Assembly: GCA_039545355.1 (NCBI GenBank)
Contig: BCJJ01000011.1
Coordinates: forward strand, 330,702-394,701
DNA length: 64,000 bases
Reading direction: 5' to 3'
From: Trichosporon coremiiforme
Taxonomy: Eukaryota; Basidiomycota; Tremellomycetes; Trichosporonales; Trichosporonaceae
This document shows, one piece after another, positions 52,811 to 62,556 of this stretch. Within the stretch, counting starts at the first letter, position 1, and the number at the start of each line of letters is the position of its first letter. Made by a program: the position numbers and the translations under genes. The notes beneath the pieces are model-generated. The model did no database searches, was not told where the DNA came from, and saw only the letters and a list, made by a program, of their open reading frames with translations.

Positions 52811-53544
52811 ATGCTCGCCTGCCTGAACGACTTCTTGCTCGCTGCTACCTTTGCCGCCGCCGCTCCCATTCACCCTCGTTCCGAGTCGTCTGACATCGCT
52901 CGCCGCTCCCGCTCCCTCAGCGACCTCTCTGGCGGCGAGATCGCCGGCATGATTATCGGCATTGTTCTGGGCGTTGGGCTCTCCGTAAGATTTCTCAGCT
53001 TTCTTTGTACCAGCGAGCAGCTCTGACCCACAGTTCGTCGCCCTCGCCCAGTGCACCAACGGCAGTCTGAAGATCTACAAGCGCTACCAGCAGCGCAAGG
53101 CTGACGCCGCCGAGATGGCTGTTGAAAGGGCCGGTCGCGCCCTCGAGCAGGGAAAGTGAGTACTGGGCTCGACGTGGAAGTCATGTACGGGGTATGGTTG
53201 CGTGGCATTAAGTGTGCCACACCACGGCACGTACATGTATACGTACGGGACAATAGAATCGAGCTCACATCCTCATCTCATACCTCCCAGCTACGTAGCC
53301 TGCCGAGCGAGCTGACTTCAGTGACCGCGCTAGCCGTTTCATCGCCTCCTCGTCGTCTTCTTCAGCCTTGGAGCTCCCCAGCACTCCGGTGCCCGCCTAC
53401 TACGCCGATCCCGAGCCCAAGTGCCTCAATGAAGCTGTCTTCACTGGCGCAGCGCTCCGCCCCTCCTTTGAACTCCCTCCGCCTGCCTACCTCCGGAATG
53501 AGGCGGCCAAGAAGGAGAACGAGAACGATGATCCCGCCCAGTAG
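52811..53544 (+). CDS. Small single-pass orphan membrane protein with PPAY motif
   Basis: Three exons, 52811-52984, 53034-53155 and 53322-53544, give 172 residues. The N-terminus MLACLNDFLLAATFAAAAP looks like a signal sequence. A short Ser/Arg ectodomain (SESSDIARRSRSLSDLSG) precedes a glycine-zipper-like span, GGEIAGMIIGIVLGVGLS, continuing into FVALAQC. A helical juxtamembrane stretch (KRYQQRKADAAEMAVERAGR) follows. The tail contains PVPAYYADPEP and FELPPPAYLRNEAAKKE with a PPAY at residues 152-155, the WW-domain ligand form. This is the classic layout of Rsp5 membrane adaptors. The acceptor at 53321 is chosen because the nearer CAG at 53290 leads to an immediate stop. Confidence 0.75.
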
Positions 53545-55184
53545 AAGCCTCTCCCGCAGTCTGCGCTCTACGCTCCGGTTACCCCACCGCCTGGATAGTA
53601 AGCCCTCACTTTTCAACCCTCCCAGTCCCAGTTCCCCCTTCCATCTACTGTATCCCTTGTCCAGCTCCGAGCCGAGCACTCCACACCCCCGCTTTCCTCA
53701 GACAAGCGTCACAAACGGCGCACATGCACGCACCGCCCCGCGCGTCTCTTCCCCGTTGTAACTTCACTAGTATGCATTCAAATGAGGCACTCGCGGCCAG
53801 CGCATACGCACATTCACACTATCACTGATCTCCTCTGTCAGATGACTGACCGGCGTACTCAAGTTGCCGTGTATGACGCCAATGTGATGGAGCAGATAGT
53901 CGGGAAGTACACTTCCTACGGCCACCACTCAACCGGATGACTTGATGCCGTATGGCTCGGGTCGGAGCGTGTCCTATTCAGACCTAAAACTCCAAGCTGC
54001 AAAACACGTTCGTAGGCCAGAGAGAGTTGGAGCGAGATAGCCGGAGCACGCGGAATGCAGGGTAGATACCAGTGATACATCTTAACCTGAGTGAGTACTG
54101 AGTCGTACCCGGTTCCGGGTGGCTAGGTGACTGACTCAATGGTGCCCCTGGCGACGCTTTTGAGTTGATGCTTCAGACGCTATGCAGGTCCGACATTCCC
54201 CGTGCTGCTCGCGTTAGCATTCAGTCAGTATTCAGACCAGGACCTGACGATCCGACGACGATCTTTGCATTGTTCCTCTGTCTTTCCTGTGGTCCGCTGC
54301 TTTGGAGTGAGACTAGGAGTGTCCGTGTGAGGTCATGCGAGGTCGCGATACTCCTAGTTCACCGAGGCAGTCTCAGTGGTAAATAGCGCACTTGGTTTCC
54401 TGCATCGGAGAGCCTCAGGTCCTCAGCTCCTCAGGCTTCGGGCTCATGCGACGGGGCTGCGGCGCGTACCAACCGCACGTGTCCGCATAGCAGGTCCGCA
54501 GAACCGGCCGATGAGATTACCCAGAAGTTCATCCACGGTGGGATATGACTGGAGGAAGGTGTCCGAGAGCACGTGATGTTATCGTCTCCATCGCAATGTC
54601 TCGCGACGTTGCCGACGCAAGCGGGCAGTGGAGCGAGGACGGGCCGTGATTGGCTCTCCTGATGCTGCGATGTCGCGCAAGCCTCAAGATGGCACAGCGG
54701 TACGCCCGTACCTCGTCCTTCGGACCCTGTACGCATCATGCAAGATGCCTCGGCCGTACGCCGTTGCGCCAGCGCTGGCGTCGAGAAGGTCCAAGGAACG
54801 CAAGCTACGCAACTCCGGAATATCTCCAGCCCGTCCGAGCTGGGCCGCCGCGCCGGGTGCGCGTCGAGTCCGCCGCCTGGATAATCTACGCCAAGACATC
54901 GCCTCCTTTCGTCACTCACCTCGAGCTCGCGTCGCCTGCCTCGGTGCCTACGAGTCGCTCACCGCCGGACATGACATACATAAACCGGCCGGCATGCAAC
55001 TACGGCCCGAGTCAGCAGCAACCAAGACAACCTCCTATCTCCCTCCTCAACCACAACCACCCGACGACTTAACAAGTCCAGTCTCAACCAAGTTCAGCGA
55101 CAGCTGCCTGCATGACCATCGACCGCACTGTACGCATCCTCCAAGACGACTCTGTTTCTTAACACGAACCCCACACCACCTTAT
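53545..55184. other. 1.6-kb intergenic region, nothing recognised
   Basis: A CACGTG is near 54571. The reverse-strand frame 54431-54919 has no recognisable feature. The final 150 bases are a C/A-rich leader of the next gene. Confidence 0.45.
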
Positions 55185-55917
55185 ATGATTTCTACTGTGA
55201 GTCGACTCCCTCTCCTGGAGAACCACTGGCTAACGAGATAAGGCCACCAGCAACGGCTACACCAAGGTTTCGGGCTCCGGGGCTTCCCGCCCCACCTCTG
55301 GCGCTGCGCGCCGCACGCCGTCTCCGTCGCGGATCGTGACCGACTTCGACGCTGCGCGCAAGCGTGTCCCCCCTCCCGTGCCGCCTCCCCCTTACTCTGC
55401 TGTGGTACGCGCCTCCGAGCGCTCGCTCAGCGACGATGAGTCGGTCGCCTCCTCTCCCCCCTCTAGCTACTGGGGTTCACCGACCAGCACCCACTCAACG
55501 CTCTACGAGGATGACTACCCCCAGACGCCCTACAGCGCTCAGCTGTTCGGTACTCCGGCGTCGCCGACCAAGCGCCCCCTTCCTGCGCTTCCTTCTCCGA
55601 GCTCCCCGTCGCTCTCCGCTGCGCTCTCGGCCTCGCCCCCGGCTTCGCAGCCCATCAGCCGCAACACGAGTCACCGCCGTCCGAGCCGCACTCTTAAGAT
55701 CCCCACTCGCAATGACATCTGCGACGCTCTGAGACTCCAGTTCGCTATCGAGGCGAGCCTCAAGCCCAGCATGTACGCGACCTGGTTCGGCCACAAGGCC
55801 CAGTTCCCCTGCGGCTGCGCTCCCTGTCCCTGTGCGGAGGGCAACAACGCTCACCCCCGCCACCTTCCCTGCCCCATCCAACCCGGCATGCCCATCGAAC
55901 GCCACTGCGGCGCCTAA
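55185..55917 (+). CDS. Soluble orphan protein with PPPY motif and C-terminal cysteine cluster
   Basis: Two exons: 55185-55196 encodes only MIST, then 55243-55917, for 228 residues. Residues 1-120 are disordered, with PPPVPPPPYSAVVRASE; the PPPY at 52-55 is a PPxY motif, and the following xxVV matches the YDSVV context in the gene at 49393. After a Ser/Pro stretch, TLKIPTRNDICDALRLQFAI opens a short folded region (about 135-170), which ends in a cysteine cluster, CGCAPCPCAEG, and a Pro/His tail ending CGA. It has no membrane span. The cysteines could bind zinc or be lipidated. Not recognised; placed with the PPxY group by motif and position. Confidence 0.7.
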
Positions 55918-57753
55918 GCAGCTATTAATCGATTAATCGACTCCTGATTTGTACTCTAATCTTGTAACTACCTGTAACAATGGCTTGTACCAGTTGTAGC
56001 CCCCTCTACTTAGTAGATTTAATGAGGTTCCTGAGATAATAATGTAACAGCTATAACGATCCTAATCCGCCGCTGCAAACATGGAATGGTGACAGACGGG
56101 CTGACTCATGCTTAGCCAAGCAATCCGAGGGAGAGACCGCCAAGTGGCGATGCAGCTCCCACTCTACTGGAAATCAAGCAAGCGAGTCTCTCTGCGGCGC
56201 TGCGGCGGTGCATGCGTACTCTTGCTGCGTACCTGATTAGCGCGGAATGTGAGAGTGTCCATCGGTGACGTCCGAATAGATGCCGTACAATCTTCCTCCG
56301 TCTGCGCTCCACTGACGTCTCACCTCCGGTACCTCTGTTGTTGTGCTGTTCACGTGCGTTGGCATAAGCCGCTGGCCGCTGGATTCCTCGAACGGAGATC
56401 TCACCAACCAATGGCAACCGCGGTCTTCCGCACCGGGCACCAGTTCAAGCCCGTGGGTGTCCCCGTGATCGAGATAAGTTGCTCGGTGCGGGCGGATCTC
56501 AGCCATGAAAAGCTTGTCACCAATAGCAAACAGGTCATTGGCCCGGGATTGCTTTCCCGCTGCTATTTTTACATGGCGAGCGTTGTCAGCGGCGCAACTG
56601 CCGCCGGCCTGCTTACGGCTGCTTACTCGAAACGTAGCCACGGCTCCGATACGAGTCGGGCATGGCCGACTCCACCTTCTTATCTAAGTCAGTGGACCAA
56701 TCCCGGATCTCCATTGACTTACATCCTCGTATCGGTACATGAATCACCGGTCGTTGGGCGCGCTGGGCTGCTGGGCCACCTTGCCGGCGTGACCTGGTGA
56801 CGTCGAGCTGGAACGTGAAACAGGTCAAAGCTCCGGTGTGACGGTTACGACCTCCACTGTCAACCGGTACATAATGGTCAGGTTGTGAGGGAGGATTGAA
56901 GAATAGTCCGAGGCTGAAGTACGAAAGTCGTGTCTTCCCCGTCGCCACTCGACTTCTCATACCGGGGTGCTTAAAGTGCTTGACTCGGGGGCACAGCTAA
57001 CGCATGGCACAGGGCACAGGGCACAGACTGCGTACGCCGCACGCAGGGTGCAGTGTCGCGCGACACCTCCACCACTCAACATGCACACGTAGGCTACTGC
57101 GCTTGCTGCGTAGTCAACCCTCACCGCTCAGACTGCCGATCACCGCCAAGCGTCTCACGCCTACCGACGAGCCTGCCATGAACCTCCCATGCCTACCGCC
57201 TTCCCTCAATGGTCTGGCCATTTTTGGCCATGCGTAGTGCAATGCGTCGTGCAATGCGTCGCGTGCTGCGCCGCGCCCGTCGCTTAGCTTTAGTCGAGGG
57301 CCGAGACGCAAACTGCGAGACAGCCCTTGGAACGCCCCGCATGCCAGTACGCCAAGGGGGACATGTCACTGTACCTAAACACCCTAGGCTGGCTGCGGCC
57401 TCCACTTGCAGCAGCACAGCTGGGTGTGCACTGATCGCCGAAGCGGTGCTTCTTCGTCGTCGTTGTCCTCTTCCACGCTGTATCGTTCTGCGCTCTCGAT
57501 CTCGTTCACACATTCATTACATCTGACATTCCTAAAATATCTGTCAGGCTCTCCAACGATAGGGAGCTCGAAGGAAAGCGACTGCAGCAGACGCAAGTAA
57601 TCGAACAGTCTCGACGAAAACAAGCCACGCCCTGACCTCTTCCTGCGCATTGCCCAACCCTCCAGCCTCAGCCATCAGACGCCATCACTTGCCGCCGGCT
57701 GCAAACACTCGCTCCTTACAGCTTACAGAGCAACACAACATCCCCACAGCACC
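55918..57753. other. 1.8-kb intergenic region, nothing recognised
   Basis: No convincing frame on either strand. Holds the 12-bp repeat at 57230-57265 and, from ~57450, a leader for the next gene. Confidence 0.45.
57230..57265. repeat. 12-bp tandem repeat, three units
   Basis: ATGCGTAGTGCA, ATGCGTCGTGCA and ATGCGTCGCGTG in a row, in non-coding sequence. Confidence 0.9.
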
Positions 57754-59105
57754 ATGCACATCCCCCGCCAGGCGCTGCCGCCGCCAGATAACGTGATTGC
57801 GTCGATCAGCGGCGTCCACCCGGTCACGGTGACGGCGGCCCCGTCACCAGTCCACACCGAGTCGGGCGGGTCAGCGACGAACGGTGTCGCGATCGCGCTC
57901 CCCATCGTGCTCGGCGTGGGCATCGTGCTCGGCGCGACATACTTCGTGAGTACTTCCCCCTTTCCCGCCTCCAGCCTATTCCCTCGCTGTCACTCGCGAG
58001 TGTGAGCTAACCTCAGTACTTCAAACATAAGCGACCAGAATGGTTCGCGCGCAAGCCACCTCTGCCGACCGTGGTGCCAACCCGCTCCACGGCGACCTCA
58101 GCTCCCTCGTCCGCCGTTGAGCGCGAGCGCAGGCGGGATATCAGGGAACAGCGCCGCCTGGCCGCTCTGAGGCGCACGGAGAGCGGGACGTCCGTGGCCA
58201 CGCTGCCGATGTACAAGCCCGACGCGGCGGAGGAAGAGCAGATCCTCCTGAAACGGCCCGAGACGGATACACTGTCTTTAGCGCCGACGTACGACGACAC
58301 GCCCTGGCCCGAGCATCCCCCGACATGGAGCGAGATCCACGGTTCTTCTTCTCACGGCCACGGCCGCGTGACCTCGCCAATGCAGATGAGTCCCACGTCT
58401 CCGACCTCGCCGTCTCCCTTCCGCTATCCCCGTGGCGCTCGGTCCGCCCCCGGGTCCGTCGCCATCCACAGTGCCCTGTCACATGCGCACAGCACGCACT
58501 CGGCCCCAGCACCCCGGTCCCCCTCAAAGAGCCCCGAGAAGTACCCCGAACGCCCCCTCAGCGCAGCCAGCAGTACCTGGTCCGTCTCAACGAGCAGCGA
58601 CGAGGACGAGTCCGAGGTCCGCACCTCCCGCGCGCGCCGCATCATAGGAGAGAGCAGCGCGAAGCTCCTGGGCAACACGAGCCTGCGGCGGCACCTGCAG
58701 CGGAACGCGAGTTTCCGCCTCAGTCCGGCCAACAGTCGTATGAGCAGTATTCGATCCGTGTTCACCGCTCGCACGCATCAGCCGTCACATCAGCATGGGG
58801 AGAGCACGAGCGCTCTGCTGCCGACTCAGGAGACGGAGGAGGTGCTGACTGATGCTGCGAGTGGGACTGGCGGGACGACAGTTGGGGGGGAAAGGTGGCC
58901 GGGTGGCTCAATGAGGATGTCGAGGAACAGTTCGAAGACGAGCTTGAGGGATAGCGTCCTCGGCGTTGTGGGGGTCAGTCCCCACGTTGAGTCCAGGGTG
59001 GAGAGGAGCGAGAGCGAGCGCCGCCCCGAGCGGCCAGACATGGGCCGCAGCGTGTCGCAGGGCGAGACCCTGCGCAAGAAGCTGGCCAGGAAGGCGACGG
59101 CGTAA
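57754..59105 (+). CDS. Single-pass orphan membrane protein with long disordered tail
   Basis: Two exons, 57754-57945 and 58017-59105, give 426 residues. A ~43-residue ectodomain (no obvious signal peptide; HPVTVTAAPSPVHTESGGSA) leads to a span GVAIALPIVLGVGIVLGATY. The span is cut by the intron, and a basic stop-transfer FKHKRPEWFARK follows. The tail is Ser/Pro/Arg-rich, with an ERERRRDIREQRRLAALRR helix, LAPTYDDTPWPEHPPTW near residue 130, and a run of RxxS-type sites to the C-terminus (KKLARKATA). The short ectodomain, one Gly-rich span and disordered tail are shared with the genes at 52811 and 60666. Similar layouts occur in fungal wall-stress sensors and in Rsp5 adaptors. APTY is not a canonical PPxY. 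Confidence 0.75.
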
Positions 59106-59497
59106 CCGTCGAACACGCGGACGATCTGTATCAACTGTGCATAGATTATAGACTACCATTTATTCAATGTATCCATCCTGTCTCGTATCTACTCCGCTCC
59201 CCGCTGCTTCATCGCCGCATTGTTCTTCATTCTTCTCTGCACAGCAATCATAATGAACTCATAATGAAGCAATGGCACGGCAATTAGTCCCGGCCGATAA
59301 GCGCTGAGACGCCGAACCAAGCTAGGGGCTTGAGCACTGGGACCCTGAAATCTCCACTTTGTTTCCCCTGCCCTCGAAAATTTCCGCCGTCATACCACCA
59401 AACATCACCCCTTCTGTACCCAATTCTCCCATTTTCTCGGTCTCTTCCCAACAAAAGACTATAGGGGTATAGAAAGGGAACAAAAAGAGTTGTTTTG
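59106..59497. other. Intergenic between the orphan gene and tRNA-Asn
   Basis: 392 bp. The only notable element is the T5 run read on the minus strand downstream of the tRNA (near 59484). Confidence 0.5.
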
Positions 59498-59581
59498 CTG
59501 CCCCACACGGGCTCGAACCGTGGACCTCGGAGTATGTTAGAGATAACAGCTCCACGCGCTAGCCAACTGAGCCATAGGGCA
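59498..59581 (-). tRNA. tRNA-Asn (anticodon GTT) with a 10-nt intron
   Basis: On the minus strand TGCCCTA pairs with TGGGGCA over 7 bp (one T-G pair). The D arm GCTCAGTTGGCTAGCGC has the invariant GG. The anticodon stem TGGAG pairs with CTCCG, and the T stem CACGG/CCGTG flanks TTCGAGC. The loop reads CTGTTA then A after removal of TCTCTAACAT, giving anticodon GTT. The intron is at the canonical position after nucleotide 37 and is among the shortest tRNA introns I would accept. A T5 terminator lies ~11 nt past the 3' end. Confidence 0.87.
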
Positions 59582-59958
59582 TTTCTTGTTTGCGTTGAGT
59601 GATGCAGGAATATGATCGGGGGCTGATGATCGCGATTTTCGATTTATGGCTGTCGGGCTATTGGCACGAATGATAGTATAACTGAATCGGAAGGTACGGT
59701 GCACTGTGTCCGCTTCCGCGACTCAAAGGCGTGCGCCTGAATTATAGTATAACATACATTTGCCTGACGTTACGTCTGAACACTCTGAGTATGCTGTCGG
59801 GCAGAATTAAGTGAGGGGCTGCCGCTGAGGAAAGGCTGCGGCGGTGCAAAGCTCTCAGCACGTAGAGACAGCGAGCATGTACGTGTATAGCCATGCATTG
59901 ATATATGGGTACAACAGTATGGTAGAGATCAAGCATCGATTGTGATGTGATGTGAAGT
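59582..59958. other. Intergenic, nothing seen
   Basis: 377 bp upstream of tRNA-Asn on its strand. Holds the 3' UTR of the gene at 59959. Confidence 0.5.
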
Positions 59959-60666
59959 CTAGATGGTAGCGGTGGACGGCCAGCGTCCGCGCTGCAGGGT
60001 GCGCATTGGCTTGCGCGTCACCGCCGGTGGGAGGGCCGTCAGTGGCGTGCCCGAGGTGGCCTCGGCGTGGGAGGAGACCGAAGTGGGGGCCACGGCCGTC
60101 TTGGAAAAGATGGGAGAGTTGGGCGGCGCAGCGGCTCCGTCGATGCTCTCGGGGTCGAGCGAAGAGCGGGAAGACTTGTAGCTCGGCGCGGGGGATCGGT
60201 AGCTCGGTGCAAGCGAGGTGCATCTGTCGCGGCCGATGAGGACTTCGTGCTGGGCCGGCGCACGCTCGAGGTAGACGGGTAGGGGTGGCGCCGTCTCTTG
60301 AGACCAGTATTCCATCTCCTCCGCAGTGAGGCGGGAGGAGGTGCGGGCATCGTCCAAGGTTCCAGCCCGCCTCGCTCTCCGGAATCGACGGGCGGGAACA
60401 ACGGAGGTAATGGAGGCGACCTCGATGTCGCTACTCCTCTTCAGAGATGAGGTGAACCAGCGCAAGAGCGAGGGAGGGTTGCGCAGGTACGGACACTCGA
60501 CTCGGGGCGGGATCGGAAGGTGGCGGTAGGTGCACTGAGAACAGCGAGGCGGCCGGCGCGAGACCCAGATGCACGCGAGGAGGGAGAGAACGAGGATCGG
60601 CGTGCCCCCCAGGATGACCAGGAAGACTATGACAGTCGTGGAGTCGGTGGCGATGGCGGCGGTCAT
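59959..60666 (-). CDS. Single-pass orphan membrane protein with APSY repeats
   Basis: One exon, 235 residues from the ATG at 60664-60666; a longer in-frame start at 60777 adds 37 residues without a signal sequence. A very short ectodomain (MTAAIATDSTT) leads to a span VIVFLVILGGTPILVLSLLA, then CIWVSRRPPRCSQ with membrane-proximal cysteines suited to palmitoylation. The cytosolic tail has APPLPVYLERAP and TSLAPSYRSPAPSYKSSR (two APSY units). APxY also occurs in the gene at 57754, as SLAPTY. The tail ends in a basic, Thr-rich stretch (TRKPMRTLQRGRW). Not recognised; it is the minus-strand member of the orphan membrane group. Confidence 0.72.
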   Translation of the reverse strand: MTAAIATDSTTVIVFLVILGGTPILVLSLLACIWVSRRPPRCSQCTYRHLPIPPRVECPYLRNPPSLLRWFTSSLKRSSDIEVASITSVVPARRFRRARRAGTLDDARTSSRLTAEEMEYWSQETAPPLPVYLERAPAQHEVLIGRDRCTSLAPSYRSPAPSYKSSRSSLDPESIDGAAAPPNSPIFSKTAVAPTSVSSHAEATSGTPLTALPPAVTRKPMRTLQRGRWPSTATI

Positions 60667-61470
60667 CGCGAAGAGGACAGGGGAAGGAGTTGTGTGACAG
60701 CGGGGACGAGAGCAGGCTCGGAGATGCAAGAAGATGTGTAGTCGGCAGTACTCAGATGGATGCTCGAGACTGGACAAGATGTTTGGGATTGAGAAATCAG
60801 GTAGCTGGGAACGCTGTTAAGTATGTCTTCGCTGTCGATACCCATCGTCCGCGACGGATCCTACGTCGGTAGAGAGCACGGTTGAGAGCAAGCTTAGCGC
60901 TACCAGTGGTGAACGACGGCGCAGGGGCGGGCGAAGCTAGCTCGTCGATCGGTCGTGTGCTTCGGGGCTAGTCCGCAGCTACACTGCTTCTTCCCTGCGC
61001 TTTCCGTCATCGCCAGATTGATGTTGATGAACACATACTGACCGGCGAATGCTTGCGGGAGAGCTTGGACGTGAGCATCCTGACCGTGAACGCGTCGGCA
61101 GTTAATGACTTCATGATGATCAGTCATTAGCTCGGCACTAGCACCTACGCTCACACGACCATCGACGACCCGAGTTTCATTTGCCACTCAATAGTCCAGG
61201 AGCGTAGCCGCTCGCGTAGGGCTTAGGAATTAAGCAACGAAGTTCAGCCCGATACTGGATGTCCGATCTCCGATGCAAGCCAATGAACTAGGAGATGTCC
61301 GCAAGCTCGACGGCTAGTGTGGGTATCGTCCTGCATAATACAACTCGAAAGGTGATGTCGCCAAGTCCTCTTGTCCTGAATCACAGCCGTTTTAGAACAC
61401 ACCGAAGATCATCACACGATCGCCGTCACGATCCTGGTCTTGATCCGCCCTCGCACCCTCTTGTCCGTGC
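60667..61470. other. Intergenic region with a short 5S-rRNA-like fragment
   Basis: About 0.8 kb. No protein gene. At roughly 61229-61275 the order TTAAGCAACG, GCCCG, TACT, GGATG resembles the internal control region of 5S rRNA, but the ends do not form a full 5S gene. Confidence 0.3.
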
Positions 61471-62556
61471 TCATCGCTGTGCCATCGCTGGCGCGGCCAC
61501 CTGCACTCTCTTAGCGTGGCCCTTGGCGCTGTGCTCTGCCGTGCTACCATACTCCGCCTTCTCATCGATGGGAGCGATGACCTCATCCCATCCGGCGGGA
61601 CGACCGAGGCGACTAGACCTAGACGGCGGAGGGCCCACGCTGTTGCGGTTCCCGCGCTTCGAGCTCCTGACAGAGCCCGAGGGACTCGTGTTAGAGCCCG
61701 GGCCAAAGTCGGCGTTCTCCTTCTGCTTCGCGGCCTGCGCAGCCTGCGCGGCACCGTTCCACACAATCGTCGGCTGTGGAGAGTAGTTCGGCGACAGATA
61801 TTGGCCACCCGCCGGACCCACGGACATTTGCTGCTGGCGGCGTAGCGTCGACACGAGGTATCCGTCCGGCATCGGCATGCCACCGCTGGCGCGGCGTGGC
61901 CCCATCGACATCGGGCGAGCTCCGTTAGGCTGCTCCGAGACGGGCACAAGCGGCTTCAGATACTCGACAGGGCGGAAGTTGGATGGTGATTTGCGCGAAC
62001 CGCTGTTGTTAGCTAGTCGCGGAGGTTGACATCGTCGTGCGGAGCAACTCGGAGTTTCGCTCACTCTGCCAAAGCGACGCGAAGGGACAGCTCACCACTG
62101 TATGTCAGCATGTAACCTCGCTAGACTCCCCAGCTGCTCCACTCACAGGGAAACACCACCAGCCACCGCTGTAGTCGTCGTCCATGGACCAGACACTGAC
62201 ATTGTCAGACGAGTCGCGGGCGTCTGGCGGTCAGCTTGACCTTGATCATAGCAGCTCACAGGTCGTGTCTGTTCCAACCATTGGGGTGAGAGCGTCGGGG
62301 TCGTAGGCAGAGATGGGCGGTTCAGATAACTGCGAGCGATATGTGAGAAGTCAAGGTGAGTAGAAGGGTTAGAAAGTGTGCATGGCCAGGTCATGGGCCG
62401 CTGGCTCTGTCCCTTATCAGCTCGGAAGGCACACACCTCGTTGCGCGGCCACGGTGAGACAAAGCGGTGGTGCCAGTGGTGGGGAATACGCGTCTCGTCT
62501 TTGGGTGGTGAGATCTTCAGATCGCGCACGAGCACCCTGGCGCTGGGCGTTGCCAT
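61471..62556 (-). CDS. Orphan protein with a Trp-rich segment, five exons including a 17-nt exon
   Basis: Exons 62437-62556, 62260-62329, 62147-62223, 62049-62065 and 61471-62002 join in phase to 271 residues. The first exon, MATPSARVLVRDLKISPPKD then HHWHHRFVSPWPRNE, is His/Trp-rich. The second gives LSEPPISAYDPDALTP. The third ends MDDDYSGGWWCFP. The last 175 residues are disordered and basic (KSPSNFRPVEYLKPLVPVSE, then Gln/Met/Gly-rich), with a Ser/Arg patch. Exon 4 uses the donor GTTGCT and a CTAAC branch. I do not recognise the family and see no membrane span. Confidence is lower for the middle exons than for the first and last. Confidence 0.62.

Noticed and set aside
54431..54919. 162-codon reverse frame upstream of the PPPY gene
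   Set aside because: Cys/His/Arg-scattered composition without pattern; no leader or splice support.
45250..60666. CRISPR array, prophage or bacterial operon
   Set aside because: Gene structure is eukaryotic (short spliceosomal introns, split tRNAs); no spaced direct repeats of CRISPR type were seen.
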